Below are positions 45,660-58,429 of a stretch of DNA of 64,000 nt, piece by piece. The notes beneath the pieces are model-generated. The model worked only from the letters and a program-made list of their open reading frames with translations. It had not been told where the DNA came from and made no database searches. This DNA is from Gnetum montanum (taxonomy: Eukaryota > Streptophyta > Gnetopsida > Gnetales > Gnetaceae), in contig MNCI01037790.1 of NCBI GenBank assembly GCA_015680685.1, positions 1-64,000 of the forward strand, written 5' to 3'. Both the position numbers and the translations under genes were made by a program. Position 1 is the stretch's first letter. Each line of letters starts with the position of its first letter.

Positions 45660-46576
45660 AATTTAGTTTGAAGGGCATCATACCCTGTACAAGCTTTGAG
45701 CTATGCTTCGAAGTGTTTTATTGCTATGAAACTACTCAAGCCTATGAGGTCTTGACAAGATCAATATGTGGTTTAGAGGATCCCACAACTTTTACAAAAT
45801 TGAGCTCCACATCAGAGTATTTTTACATCGTAAAACCACTAAATCCCACAAGATCCCGACAAGCTCAACAAGGATGTCTTATCACATGAAGCACATCAAC
45901 CTTATAGGGCTACAAAAAAGAATTAAAATAATAAGAAAAGAGTGTAATTAAATTTATAGATCCGTTTACTTGAAGCTTAGTATAATCACAACAAGAAAAT
46001 GATATTACAATAAAGAGCAAAACAAAATTACTTAGAATAGCCAATGATAAGTCTTTTGTGAATAGTGCTTGCATAATTCCCAATATTTTGACATTTACTT
46101 ATAGTCTCGGAGTTTATGAAAACTCCTTAGAATTCATTCAATAGCTGGAAAATAGCTAGTATAGATGTCTAGTTAAAGTTTAGACATCTACCTAAGATAA
46201 CTCTCAATGTAGAAGAGATGTCTACTTGAAAAATGAGACATCTACCTATTGATGTCTATTGTTTGAAGTATATGTCTACTTTTTTTTAAAGACATCTACT
46301 ACACTTTTGCACTTTGTAGTTTGAGGAATTATCTTGTCAATTTAGCACCTTGGTAGTCATTGAAACACCTTAGTTTGGTTTGTAGACTCCATTTTCATCG
46401 ATGCTTTCATCTTGTCTATGTAGTCATCATTTTGACATGTTAACATAGATCTTGCTTAATTGAATTCTCACATCTCTTTGTGAAGTTCTTGTTCATGGCC
46501 CTACAAAATCAATCATACAAATACATTCTACATTCGTCATTTCCCTTAAGGTTTTTGACATACCAAAAAGTCAACA
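45660..46576 (-). mobile_element. Copia-like LTR (left border uncertain)
   Basis: On the minus strand it starts TGTTGACTTTTTGG (46,576), directly preceded by the purine-rich tract AAAAAGGGCGAGAT (46,590-46,577), the arrangement seen at the 3' LTR of Tork/SIRE-type copia elements. Inside, 45,690-45,880 has two degenerate ~110-bp units and 46,150-46,310 has repeated AGACATCTA motifs. No integrase or RT is readable upstream (46,620-47,600). Confidence 0.4.
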
Positions 46577-46610
46577 ATCTCGCCCTTTTTGGTGATGTCA
46601 AAAACTTAAG
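46545..46610. repeat. Inverted repeat over the PPT/LTR junction
   Basis: Arms CTTAAGGTTTTTGACATACC... (46,545) and ...GGTGATGTCAAAAACTTAAG (ending 46,610) are complementary over about 25 bp with small mismatches. The arms straddle the PPT and the LTR start. Confidence 0.7.
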
Positions 46611-46619
46611 AAAATGGAT

Positions 46620-47930
46620 TAGTACCATTCGTAGGACATAAATTAAATGATAAATAATAAAAGCATTTAAGACATATAAATTTTAGTTGTAGTTATGGGT
46701 AACATTGGAATAGGGTTAAAAGGCTTAAGGAAATAGGTTAAAGAAAAAAGATAATACAAGAATATCTCCATAAGCTATCTAAATGCCAACCTTATCTTAT
46801 AATATATGATGATATCATAAAAAGCTATCCATATACATAAACATGATTAATAATAATACTATCATACATTATCCACCATGATATACAAAGGTCAAAATAC
46901 ATGTTCATATATATTGATATATCCATATAAAACTATCCAAAGAATTCACAAATCCTCAAATGTCCACAAAAAATCTTCCCTTTTTTGGACATCACCCAAA
47001 AGGATGGACTAGTACTAAAACCTAGTTGCTCATCTTTGTAGCATCTTTGTACAAGGCCTATAAGTATTTTCCTCATCATTGTCACTACTGGTGCTAGCAC
47101 TGAAGATGTGTTTCTCATCATCATTATCATCATCTAATGATGGAACATGGACAAGAGCTCTCTTGGGATGATGTTTAACCCAAAATTCTAGTGAAGTGGA
47201 TGGATGAATTTGAGCCTACTGATAAGATGAGGAAGTATCCTTTCTTTGATATGTGATGGGGTCCATTATTCTTCACTGAGAAGAAGGCTCAAAAATGCTC
47301 TCCATGGCATGCTACTCAGAATTCTATGGATCATGATGATGATGATGAGAACTAGGTCTAGGCTACATAGGATCAGAATTCTCCCCTTGAACTCATGCAG
47401 GTGATGCATTAAGCTCCTCTAAATTAGATGAATTTTCTGAGTCATATGCCTAGGATGGCCTAGTAATTGTCTCATGTCTAGCTAGAGTTGGACAATCCTT
47501 CTCACTATCTAATATGGAAGGAGTGATGATCTTCTCAAAATGCTACTCATTTGAAGGAAGAGGCCACAAAATTTTACATGTTATAACCAATCTTCATCAT
47601 GTAGCTTTCACCCCTTGAAACTTGAGGAAAAATTTCATTATAAATGTGAAAATTGTAACCCACAATGGGCAATTCTACAAACTTTATGCCTTTAGGGTTG
47701 AAAAATGCCTCATAATTCGTCAAAGCCTTAATCCCCAAGTGAAAACCCCACATAGTATCTATATTTGGGCTAGGGGAGGAGGGTCAAAAATTCCCTTTTC
47801 AATGCTAAAAAATGTAATTGATGGGTTTTATGAAGGGTATGCATTTTTCTAGATTAGAAACACCTGGAAGGGGGTATATATTACCTACCCCTAGCATGAA
47901 AGGGTGGGGGGTTTGAGAACTTTCCTTCCT
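46620..47930. other. Unassigned region
   Basis: The minus strand has an acidic low-complexity stretch (LDDDNDDEKHIF-like, about 47,140-47,080) and a GAT/CAT-rich part near 47,335. No conserved domain is recognisable. Could be the 3' end of the copia-like element. Confidence 0.3.
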
Positions 47931-47934
47931 TCAG

Positions 47935-48130
47935 TGTAGAGACCAAATGCATAGTTTGGATACTTTTCTCCCTTCAACATGGAGACCAAATGCACAATTT
48001 GGAAACTTTCCCCTAGCTCTAAAACTTTTCCCCCATTCTAGAAACTTTTCCCCTAGCTTGGAAACTTTTCCCCCAGATTGGAAAGTTTTTCCCCCAAAGT
48101 GGAAAATTCAATCCCCCAACATGGAAGCCA
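47935..48130. repeat. ~22-bp minisatellite (GAAACTTTTCCCCYAG)
   Basis: Six to eight units of GGAAACTTTTCCCCYAGNTT with internal variation, after two longer ATGGAGACCAAATGCA units. The open frame 47,947-48,150 reads through the repeat and is not a gene. 48,131-48,848 holds no recognised feature. Confidence 0.75.
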
Positions 48131-48848
48131 TAACAAGCAAGATTCATTAAGTTATTCACTTAAACATTGACTAGCCACTTTAATAAGCATGGCGGAGAGC
48201 TTAACATGGAAGGTTCATCTCCAACGTGGAAGCGATGCCCAGTTACTATTTTTAGTAAATGGAATGGCCATGGGGAGAAGCACTTACTATGTTTAGTAAT
48301 CACTGAAATTTGGGCATCCATTTCACCTAAATTTGGAAGCAAATTTATAGAAAAATTACATCAAATTTTCAGCCATTTTGCAACCCAATCATAGCCAATT
48401 TGTAGCCCCATTCATGGTCCAAAGATCCTATAAAACCAAGCCTCAAAGACAATTGAAGGGTTCCACATTTTTGACAAGATTTAGCAATTTTTAAAAAGAT
48501 TCAAAACTCACAAGTAATTTTCATACATACAATTCCATACTTGGGGCATTTTCAAGAACTCAAGAGCTCTTGCAAGCTCCCATACATGCATTCTCTTGAA
48601 CACCAACATGGAAGTAATGAGGCCTTGAGATTTGGTGGATTATGGATGTTAACACTATACTTTTAGGATTCCAAACCTAGCATGGAGAAACTTGACATTC
48701 AAATATTCCACCTTTCTCACCTCCTAGCAGTGATCCAATTAGTAGATCCAAGGTTTCAGCAACAAAGAAAGGTTTGATAACATCAAGAGTGGCTTAGCAC
48801 TTGGATCATGGAGTAGATCACCTTGGCTTTACTGGGCATTAAACTCTT

Positions 48849-49717
48849 TGATGAGTGGTGAGGTACCCCTACACCTAACCATATGAATCATAGAGCATTC
48901 ACTTGCAATTCGTTCAAATTTTGTGGACTCTATAGTTTTTAGTGCACTAGTTCTCTAGAAAGTAAATTTTATGTTGAGGACATTTAATGTCTTTCTATCT
49001 ACACTTGTGAAGCTCAAGGATATGATTTTAAGTGTAATTGAGATACATGATTTTTTTCATTTTATATTTTATGGTTTGGTTCTTGGAATAAAAAAGATAG
49101 AGAATGATATAATTTAATACCTATTTTAATTTAATGGACTAGCTACTGTTCAAGTAGTCCTAACATAAGTATCCCATCCCACTTGCCGTACACATCTTCA
49201 ACACATATAACATTGCTAGGTTACCAAGAAATAAGTGCTATTGGGATTACCAAATGCCATACACATGCTCGAAGTGGTTGTACTTATGTGTTTACTTAAT
49301 TGCTATTTAACTTACCTCACTTAATTACTTAATTAGCTTAATTACTAGAAAAATTTGAATAAATAGCTAAAAACATTAAATGAATGAATGAAACATTTAA
49401 ACCATCTAGAATTTTGTAAGGTTTTAGTAGAAAGCTCATCTCTATTACCATGCACACTATTGTGCTTAGGTACAAAATTGCTCGAATAAGGATTCATACA
49501 CTCAATGACTCCTGTTGTAGGAATTTGGGAAAATATTCTAACTTTTAAATGTAAAAACTACAAGAGCTTTGCTATACTATTATATACTTATGCCTAAACA
49601 TGATGGGTTGGCATGTATTTATAGGCAAGAAAAGATCATACATCAATGGGGCCATGTTGATGCATGAAACGATGCATCAACGGGGCCTCATCTATGTAGC
49701 CAATTTGTGACTTATCA
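48849..49717 (-). repeat. Ath-3 3' LTR
   Basis: Plus-strand start TGATGAGTGGTGAGGTACCCC, end CTTATCA. TATA box CTATAAATAC on the minus strand near 49,617-49,627. The U3 end (49,640-49,705) has palindromic GATGCATCA-type units. Confidence 0.85.
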
Positions 49718-49729
49718 TACCCCCACAAC
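49718..49729 (-). promoter_or_regulatory. Ath-3 polypurine tract
   Basis: Minus strand GTTGTGGGGGTA directly at the LTR start, shared with Ath-1 and Ath-2. Confidence 0.65.
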
Positions 49730-49979
49730 TAAATGAAAACTCATCCTTGAGTTTCTTTACAAAATTAGGAAGGTATGGGATTATTAACTGACTCTAGGCT
49801 CAACAAACTGACTTGACAAAACTAAGTGCCTGAGTGTATAAATCAACACATTACAAAACAATTATGGTGTTTATGACACACAATTGAATACCATGACATG
49901 ACTCTGCAAACTTGGAGAGCACATCCTCTAATGTCATGAAGTTGGTTGAGAAGATTAGATAGTCCTAGGTGCTAGAGGT

Positions 49980-52900
49980 TTTTGAGGATCTACAGGACCT
50001 TTGTAGGCTTTAGGCATGTGTAGTGGTTGAGGTGGCTATTGTTGTCTTGCTATTGCTACAACTTCTTATGGGAGGCCAAAAGCATCCAACAATGCTTTTA
50101 TTTTTTCCTTCTTACTCTTGGGATCATGCATAGTCCATGTAGCTTCACTAATGTAAGTTGAAATAGGCACATCCCAAGGATAGGGAATTACTAGAAATAG
50201 CTTCTTCACATTAATGAACTAGGCAGCAAATTGCTTACATTCAACATTGAACATCCTAACTATGTTTTGTAACTCCTAGTCATCATTCATTCTCCTAGCT
50301 AGGTTCTTACCAATTGATCATTGATTGGCAAATCATGCCTTGAGAACTTTGATTTTAGCATTTTCCAACTCAAGCTTTTACTTGGTGTCCATGTGGTACT
50401 TGAACTAGGCCCTATATAATAAGTACAAGTAGGCAACTTGCTTTTCAAGTTCTAACCATAGTCATTCAATAGTTAGCATTACTAGGTTCACATATCAGAG
50501 ATTGGCCAATTTCACATACTGTATCATTTCTTAGATTTGCAACTTCTTTAGGTAGATCTCCACTTTATTGTAAGCATCTATTCCATCAATGATGGGCTGC
50601 CACATCTCTTTTCCTTATTGGAGTTCCTGGAGGACCTCATTTACTTTTATTTTAGCCATTTGGATATGCTTATCATTCACTTCCTTCTACAAGCCAACCT
50701 GGTCTCTATAGTGATTCTTGACTCTTTTAAATTTGAGAGGCTCATTTTTATAGGTAGCAATCTCAATGATAAATTTTTGGTACAATGCTCAAACTTATTC
50801 CATAGATAGATTACGATTCTCCTCAATTCTGTGTTTACCTTGGTGAGTTATTCTTGTTGTTAATGAATGAATTCTTGCATCTATTATTCTTGTGCATCAA
50901 CATTATGTAGGTAATGAGTTTTTGTAGTCAGTGTTTCATTTTCTTGGTACTTCTAAACTAATCCTTCTAAACCAAGTAGGTTTTTCTTCTACTATGGATT
51001 GGTTAAAGATGGTAATTACTATTTCTTCCTTAGCTTGTTTTAGTCATTCTTGAAGTTACTAAAAGCTTCATCTCTAGTTATTGTTGGGCTAAGGAGTGCA
51101 AGATCAGAAAAATGGGCACATAGTTTAGCAACTTCCATGGCTAAGCATTGGTTTTATGCTTGAGTCATTTCAAGTTACCCTTCTAGGATGATGCACTTAC
51201 CCTTTGCTTCAAGCAGCTCCGAATGGGTTACAGTAATGTTGTCCAAAAAGTTAAAAATGTCTAAAATTGATTGCCCAATCCCCACCAGTTGCTCCAACAA
51301 TTCTTCATGCTAGGCTACAATAAATATTCCACTAACAATTCCCATGGATTTTTTCACATCTTGAAGTGCAGATATGTTTGGTATAGATGTTTTGGATGCA
51401 TTAAGTGCCTCTACAATTCAGTCAACAACTACTTCTGCATCAACCTCCTACCTTTGGTGCTACATCACCAATACAGTTGTCCCCTCATCCTACTCCAAGC
51501 ACACTAGAAAGAAAGAAAAATTCTTAGAGATTTGTGAAAATAAATGATATTGAAATAAAGACATTGTTACCTCTCAGGCATTAGGATTTGATCTCGTAGG
51601 TAACTGTGTTTGTTGGGCAGAGAATATCAGTCCACCTCTTTCCACCTGGCTAATTGTTCAAGCTACCTCATTAAGGTGACTCATCATAGGTCAATAGATA
51701 GATGGGTCTCCACCACTTATTCTTGCTTGTTTTATGTGGTTATGAAAGGGCTATTCTTGGATTTCATGCAAGTGCTCAATGGCTACGTGGGCCTTTGGCA
51801 TTGTTTCTTGAGTAAGTGGTGGAGGTGGTGGTTGTTGCTCCTCTTCTTTAGACATAGTAGGTATCTTGTCCTTCATCATTTCAAACAATGAGGCTACAAG
51901 AGTATGGTTGGGCATGTCATTGGCATAACAGATGATCCCAATCCTTTTGCAGAGTTTTCTAGTGAGGCATGAAAAAGGTAGGGTTTTCCTTCCACATTTA
52001 TTTTTTTAAAAGTACTTCTTAATCTCTAAATAGATCAATTATGGAAGGTTTTCTAGAAATATCTTGCTTAGAGTGGTACATGCTTAGGTGGAGAAGGTAG
52101 TCACCTTACTAGGCCTCACCATTTAATTGAGGTGATAGGCTACTATTTTGAAGTATACACATTCCACCAGTGTGATTGCACTGAACTCTTTATAGTTGAT
52201 CCTGTAACACCACTGGGTCTACTCCTTTTTATCTCATGGTTAGCTTGAGTAGATAGCTCTACTAGTTATGTCCTAGAATTAGGCAACCTAATAGCCTATG
52301 TGATATCTTTAGCTAAGTAGGATACTGGAATGCCCTTGATTTTCACCATTGATCCTACCTTTCTATTATTCTAGAAGAGGTATGTCTTTTCCATGTACAA
52401 CTCCCCACTGGAAGTGATGATTAGCCACATTGAATAGGTTTGCAATTGTGTTTTCACCTCTGTTGGAGCATGCTCTAATGATTAAGCATTGAACATTATG
52501 AGCCCTAATTTTGTCAAGGTAGGCTTGTGTTAATGTGACCTCAAGTCTCAATATGGGTCTTGGTGCCTCCCCATGATATGATTGTTTTGTTGTGACTTCT
52601 TCTTTAACAATCTATCAAACAGATTCCATTTTAGTTTCTTCTGGAAGATGTCTCATTGCATGGGTTTCCACTACGAGCTCCTAGGCATATTCTTATTAGC
52701 CCCTTCCAGTTCTGGGTTGTTTCTTCCTTAGTTGATATGGTCCTCTCTCTTGTGGTCATTTTAGTCTTTACACTATCTGTAATCACAACATGACCATGGT
52801 TTAGAAATTTATGTATAACATGAAATAATTTGTGATACCTTATCTCCTTGGGAAATTTACACTTGGCTAGGTTGTGATTCTGGTTGATTTAATCAATTTT

Positions 52901-53250
52901 AATCATTATTTTATTGTGTTTTTAATGTTAATACTAGAGGATGTTGAAAGGGTTAAATCTCAATAATTGATGGTTTTGTATCATTGTATTCATTAATCCA
53001 TTTGGGGAGTTAGAATAATTTTTAAAACATTTCCTCAAAAACCTTAAGGTTTATGGCCCCCACGACAAAGAGCTTACCTTTAGTAGATGCAGGATTGAAG
53101 AATGGATTGATTTGGAGAAATTTTTGGAAAGTTATGGGCTCTTGAAGGTGTTGGGCTCTGAAGAATGGCAAAAAATACCCTCTTATTATGAAGAAAATGG
53201 TCAAAATGTCAAAGTTCTCAATGGTATTTATAGGATTTTTAGCATGCATC
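49980..53250 (-). pseudogene. Ath-3 third ORF region (env-like position)
   Basis: Between pol and the 3' LTR, where Athila elements carry an extra ORF often called env-like. Readable pieces: 52,551-52,366 (LTQAYLDKIRAHNVQCLIIR, NHHFQWGVVHGKDIPLLE), then about 51,960-51,800 (KRIGIICYANDMPNHTLVAS, EMMKDKIPTMSKEEEQQ, PPPPPLTQE), then an α-helical, heptad-like stretch around 51,250-50,100 with many Leu/Lys/Glu residues. I see no clear signal peptide or transmembrane segment. Multiple stops. The function of this ORF is not established. Confidence 0.45.
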
Positions 53251-54869
53251 GATAGGGCCTAGTTGACGGGGTCGACTGTGTTGACAAGGCCTAGTTGATG
53301 TGGTTGTTGACCACCATTTACTTTGGTTAAACTTCAAAAATACAAGAAGTTTTTGAGTGAAATTGGAGTAAAATGGAAGTCCAAAAAGTCATGAACATAA
53401 TGAAAATAGTAGAAGAGGATGTTGGAGCTTAGAAAATTCAGAAAATTGAGAAAATGTTTGTTGAATAAAGTTTTATGAAGGTTTTAAGGAACACAAAGCT
53501 AGATGTACAATGGGACACATGAAAGATAGGATTGTAGTAATGTCTAAGGTAAGAAAGTTAACTATCTAAACCAAGGGATATGCAAGTGGGTCCTCCCCAT
53601 AGTAGGCACTTACCCTTTTTGCCCTTGCATATCCTCAACTAAGGAGTTCGTGGGTCCCATAGTTAATTTAATGATCATGAAAAGTTAAGGATCCACCTAG
53701 AAGAATTTATCTAGGAATTTTGACATATCAAACTAAGACATTGAGCATAAAATAAAGCCTGATAGTGAAGTGAATTACAGGCAACATAGATGGATGACTG
53801 AGAAGGTGGGATAGAATCCTAAATCAAGGTCAGAAGAAGTCCCTTGTGGAGTTTATGTTTAAAATGACCTAAGAAGATCCATCCTTAATCTAGATGAAAA
53901 CCAACCTATTTTAGTGACTTCACATCACCACACTAAGACCAATGCACCCCCTCAAGACACAAGAGTGCTCCCTCAAAATGACCATCATTCCATAAAGAGA
54001 AGAAAAGAGAAGTAGAAAGTGAGAGAGGGCCTTACTTAGAGGGAAACTTCAGGCATGGGTAACATGTCTTTCTAGTTCCATAACTAGTTCTTGTTGCCTA
54101 TTTATTTGTCTATGGGATGTGCTTTGAATTCCAATTATGTTTTTCTTTTCTTTTTGGATGGAAACCACACCATGCAAAGACTTTATTTGACTTCATTTTT
54201 TTGATGGACATGGAATGCTAAGAAGTCAATGAAAACACTAAAGTACGTAAGTAAGTAGAAAAGCACAAAGAGTAATGGGTTCGGTTGAGGTCACATCCTA
54301 TGAAAACCTTTGAATCCTTCCTAATTCTAGAAACTACCAATGTCACAAATTAATTGAAAGTTTGTTTAATGAAAGGTACCTTGAACTTGAAAAACAAGGA
54401 AAACCATATGGGTGGATGATGTGGACTCATTTCCTATTCCATGATGAATAAACGATGTCTTATTCATTAGCAATTAGAATCCAAAAATAGAAACTAGACA
54501 TTAATAATCACAACTTTAAACATAAACCACCAGTAGTAAATAGCAACATTGGCACTATGTCATGTGGTAATAAAGTAATTTTATTAGCAAAAATAATGAA
54601 ATGTCACACAAAAAATAAAGTAAAATATAGTATAAAATATTTGAGAAAGAGAAAATATAGTATAAAATTGAGAAAATCAATAGAACAAAAAATGAAAAAG
54701 AGGTAAAAATCAGGAAAGTGTAAAAGAAAAATAAGTAAAACAAAAAGTGAAAAATTGAGGAGCCATGTGTGTGGTTATCATGGATGGCCATCTCCCCCAT
54801 GACTGAGTTGAAAGAATGAGATGCAGAATACAAAGCCTGGTTGTCCATTCTATGAGGTAGTAATTGCAC
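53251..54869 (-). other. Ath-3 spacer with A-rich tract, homologous to Ath-1
   Basis: Contains CTAAACCAAGGGATATGCAA, GTGGGTCCTCCCCA and an A-rich segment (54,580-54,760), then the ATCTCCCCCATGACTGAG string, in the same order as Ath-1 31,970-30,720. It follows the integrase end. Confidence 0.6.
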
Positions 54870-55199
54870 TAGCTTGTCTTGGTTCTAGGAAAGATTTTGC
54901 TTCTTGGATATTGAACAACTACTTTCTTTGTGGACTCTCATGTTTGTAGATTAACATGACCCCAAATGGAAAGGTTTCATCAATTTTATAAGGTCTATTT
55001 CACAATGCTTGAAACCTTTTTTTTTAGGAGATAGAGAACCTTATCTCCTAGTTGAAGTTTTAATTTCCATATTCTAAGGTCATGATATTGCTTGTTGAAT
55101 GCCTTATGCAGTTCATTCAAAGATAGGGCTACTAATTGGTTTTCATCTAGCACATTCAAGTTTATCAATCTTTCTCTTTATTCTAGGTTCAAGTCAAGG

Positions 55200-55950
55200 T
55201 CTAGATCATAGGTTCTTGAGAGTGTGCAAAGCTCATATTAAACTAGGAGTATTGGAAGTTTTCCATACACTAACTCATACGGAGAGTAGCCAGGCCCAGA
55301 GGTCATCATTGAGTTTTGTGCTCTATTCTATCCTATATTTGCTAATGATTCTTATTAGAATCTTTGTAATCTCCCTATTAGTTACCTCTACTTGACCATT
55401 GGCTTGGGGGTGATAGGGTGTTGACCATCGTTGCATGAATTTTTGAAAAGTGACATTTGTAAAATGAGTTCCATTGTTAGAAATTTTCACATGTGGCATT
55501 CTAAACCTATTTAAAATTTTTTTTTATATAAATCTAGTAGTAGTGGATGATGTACAGTCAATGACAATTACTACTTCTACCCATTTAGTGTAGTAGTTGA
55601 CGACTACGATGATGTATGCCTTTCCATTAGACATGGATGTGATGGAACCCATGAAGTCAATGTCTCATATGTCAAAGGGCTCCAATGGTTGAATCCACTG
55701 TTAAGGATCCTCCATTCAAGCAGTCACCCCACCATCTCATTGATAGCATTCACAAGATCAGACAAATTGGTGGACATCCGTAAAGATTGTAGGCTAGTAG
55801 TATCCTACCATTAGGCATTTTATGGCTATGCATTTCCTTGCATAGTGGCCTTCACAAGGGCCATCATGAGCATCTTGGAGAATGTGTAGTTGATATACAT
55901 TAGGGAAACACTAAGGAACTAGGCCATTAATGCACACCTTGTAAAAGTAT
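55200..55950 (-). pseudogene. Ath-3 integrase remnant
   Basis: HHCC zinc region near 55,930-55,740 (AHDGPCEGHYARKCIAIK, YY-x-PTIF, CECYQ). Catalytic core: DIDFMGSITSMSNGKAYIIV (first Asp, about 55,660), YYTKWVEVVIV, then ISNNGTHF where the second catalytic Asp is replaced by Asn (about 55,480), and YHPQANGQVEVTNREITKIL with the catalytic Glu (about 55,400). The enzyme inserts the cDNA into chromosomes. An opal stop lies before DIDF. The loss of the second Asp is a G-to-A-type change. Confidence 0.8.
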
Positions 55951-56640
55951 CCATTTATTTCCATGAAGTAGTTTCCCAGTGAAGAAACTATTGTTTCCTT
56001 CTAAAGTCTAGACCTTATGGCATCTTCTAAGTGAGAAGGTATGTGAGGATTCCATCCTACAATTTTGATTTAGTGGGTACTTGATCATTTATTACTCATG
56101 TAAAGAGGATTTAATTTAGAAATTGATCAGATAGTAGACTCTCCTCCTCTTTATTATCCTATATTAATAGAGAAAGATGGTCAGCATTCACATTCTTAGT
56201 TCCTTTCCAATCTACCATTGTGAGATTGAATTCCTATAAGATCACCAATCACAATATGATATGAGGGCTTACCATTAGCTTATTTATTAGGAAGTAGATG
56301 GCACTATGATCTATGTGCACAAATACTTTGTAGGCAAGCACATAGTGCTTGAACTTTTCAAGAGCATACACCCTGACTATTAGTCCTTTCTTAATTATGA
56401 TGTAATTTAATTATGCACCCACAATTCTTTGGCTTGTGAAATGGATATAATATGGAAATTTCGTATTGTACAACTATGTAAGCATAGCTTCTAAGGAATA
56501 ATTAGATGCACCCATCATTATATGAAATAGTTTGAACTAGTCTAGTAGCCATAGAATTGGAGTTTCCATAAGTTTTTCTTTTAGTAGTTGGAATACATCA
56601 TTCGCATTCCTTTGTCTGAATCAATGAAGCAATTCTTTTT
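55951..56640 (-). pseudogene. Ath-3 RNase H remnant
   Basis: Between RT and the integrase zinc region. Readable strings: GASNYSLEAML at the start, IHFTSQRIVGA, NYIIIKKGLIVRVYALEKFK, VHIDHSAIYFLINK and DWKGTKNVNADHLSLL, matching the Ty3/gypsy RNase H order (D-A-S-x-x-A-x-G, Y-x-x-T-E-K-E-x-L-A-x-V-x-A, T-D-H-x-A-L-x-x-L, G-x-x-N-x-x-A-D-x-L-S-R). Several catalytic acidic residues are substituted. Stops present. Confidence 0.7.
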
Positions 56641-57500
56641 GTAAGCTTAAATAAAGGATTTTCAATCTTAGAGAAATTCTCTATGAATTTTCAATAGTAG
56701 TTAGTGTGTCAAAAGAATGATCAAAACATATTTAACTATCTTTGCTTGATGTGTGATTTCTTAAATGACTCTTATCCTTTTTGGGTCTACCTCAATTTTT
56801 TCTTGTGAAATTTGATGCCCTAGTACTATGCCCTCTTGGACCATTAAATGGATTTTCTACCAATTAAGCCTAAGGCTTGTTTCATCAAATATTTTTAGTA
56901 CCTTCTTAAGGCAATCTAGGACTTGTTCAAATGTAGCCCCATAGGTAGAGAAGTCATTCATAAATACTTCTATCTTGCTACCAATTTGCTATTCAAAAAT
57001 ACTAAGGACTAGGTATTGAAATGTTTTAGTGGCATTACCTAGACTAAACAACATCTTACAATATGCAAAAGTCTCCTAGGGACTCATGAATGTTGTTTTG
57101 GCTTGATCTTCTAACACAATCTGGATTTGGTTATAGCCACTATAACCATCCANTTTAGGGTTCAACCACCTCTGCAAATACCTTCTTGGGTTCATGGCTA
57201 GGTCAATATAAATACAATGCTAGAATATTTTTGGATCAATTCTAGTTAGCTTAGACTATGATCAAGCAAAGGCTATTGGCCATTTGTTGACCACCTTTAA
57301 TAATTTGTCTTTTTATTTGGGAGTAAGATTTGCATTGATGATAACCAGCATGCCATTATCTGAAAATGCATACTCCATGCCAACTAGTAGAGTTTTTAAC
57401 TCTAGGGGCTCTTTCTTGAAACTATTAGGGTTTTCCAACTATCCCAAAAAGGTATCATCATTTTCATAATCAAAGAGTCAGTGATGAACTTCTCTACTTC
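56641..57500 (-). pseudogene. Ath-3 reverse transcriptase remnant, internally deleted
   Basis: Pre-RT linker LKTLLVGMEYAF, NLTPK and the RRYLQRWLNPK block (about 57,400-57,155) are followed at once by LDGYSGYNQI (57,150). In the family about 90 residues lie between these two blocks (including the WVSPV and VCIDYRKLN motifs). They are missing here, exactly at the single N at 57,153. Then KTTFMSP, TFAYCKMLFSLGNATKTFQY, VFMNDFSTYG (the catalytic Y-x-D-D now M-N-D), and LNW-x-KIHLMVQEGIVLGHQI. Non-functional. Confidence 0.8.
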
Positions 57501-57739
57501 ATTAATCCCTTTGACATAGGGACATAAAAGGCTCTCAGTAAGTTCCATGCATAATGTGCTACTATTAAAGTCAACTATTAGACACTAGGTGTTCTCTTAT
57601 TTTGTGGCTGCTACATACAGGTACCTTTGGATATTTGTTTCATGTGCATACTAATTGCATGTACTCTTAATGGACCAAGCTTTTTGCATGCAATTGCACC
57701 TATTATCACTGTACTTGATGCATGGAACATGCTTCTTCT

Positions 57740-58359
57740 TTAGTTGTCCAAATTTATTTTCCTTAGAGATTTCCAAGGAGAGGTCACTTATACCCATTCA
57801 TGCATCAACATGCTTAATCAAGCCCTTTTTGTAACGATGGGAGGTTGCCTTTGCAGTTTTCTACCTTGATCACCATAAAATTGGCAAGATAGGACTATCC
57901 ACATACTATGGTTACAATGTCCTCCAGTGATTCCAAAGAGACATTGATTGACTAGTATACCAATTCAAAATGAATGTTGCTCTTGTTGAGAGGTAGTAGG
58001 TTCTAGGCCTTGTACCTATCATGGGAGATGAGATTAACATTGGAACTAGAATCAAGAAGAGCCTTACATGGTTCATGTCTAGCGATCTGTAAGTAAATAT
58101 GAGGACTTATTAGGTCAATTTTTTTCATGAAAAGGTTGCTAGCCTTGATCCAATTGAAAATAGCATGGGTTAGCGTCATAGTGTGGATATGAGGTTGTGT
58201 TTGGTTTGAAAGACTCTCAAATGTGTTTGATGTAGAGGATGAGTGTGCTAGAGAGGATGAGTGTGCTAGAGATAGAGGGTGACTAGCGACATTAGGATGT
58301 GAGGATTTGGGAGGATTGTTGAATTGGAAAAATGGTTGTTTCCTGGATTGATTTTCCAA
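57740..58359 (-). pseudogene. Ath-3 protease remnant
   Basis: The open piece 58,359-58,003 contains ALLDSSSNVNLIS, the retropepsin active site with D-S-G changed to D-S-S, followed by the flap region and a decayed second motif near 57,850. Upstream AIFNWIKASNLFMKK keeps the tryptophan that became a stop in Ath-1. A Ser-rich linker with a short direct repeat (LAHSSSLAHSSS) precedes it. Confidence 0.75.
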
Positions 58360-58429
58360 ACCACTTGACTAGATGGCTAGTTGTAAATTTATAGCCCTTG
58401 TAGCATTTTGTTGCTATAGCTATGGAGAA

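Noticed and set aside
47622-48394. Plus-strand frames with moderate length
   Set aside because: One reads through the 22-bp minisatellite and the others show no similarity.
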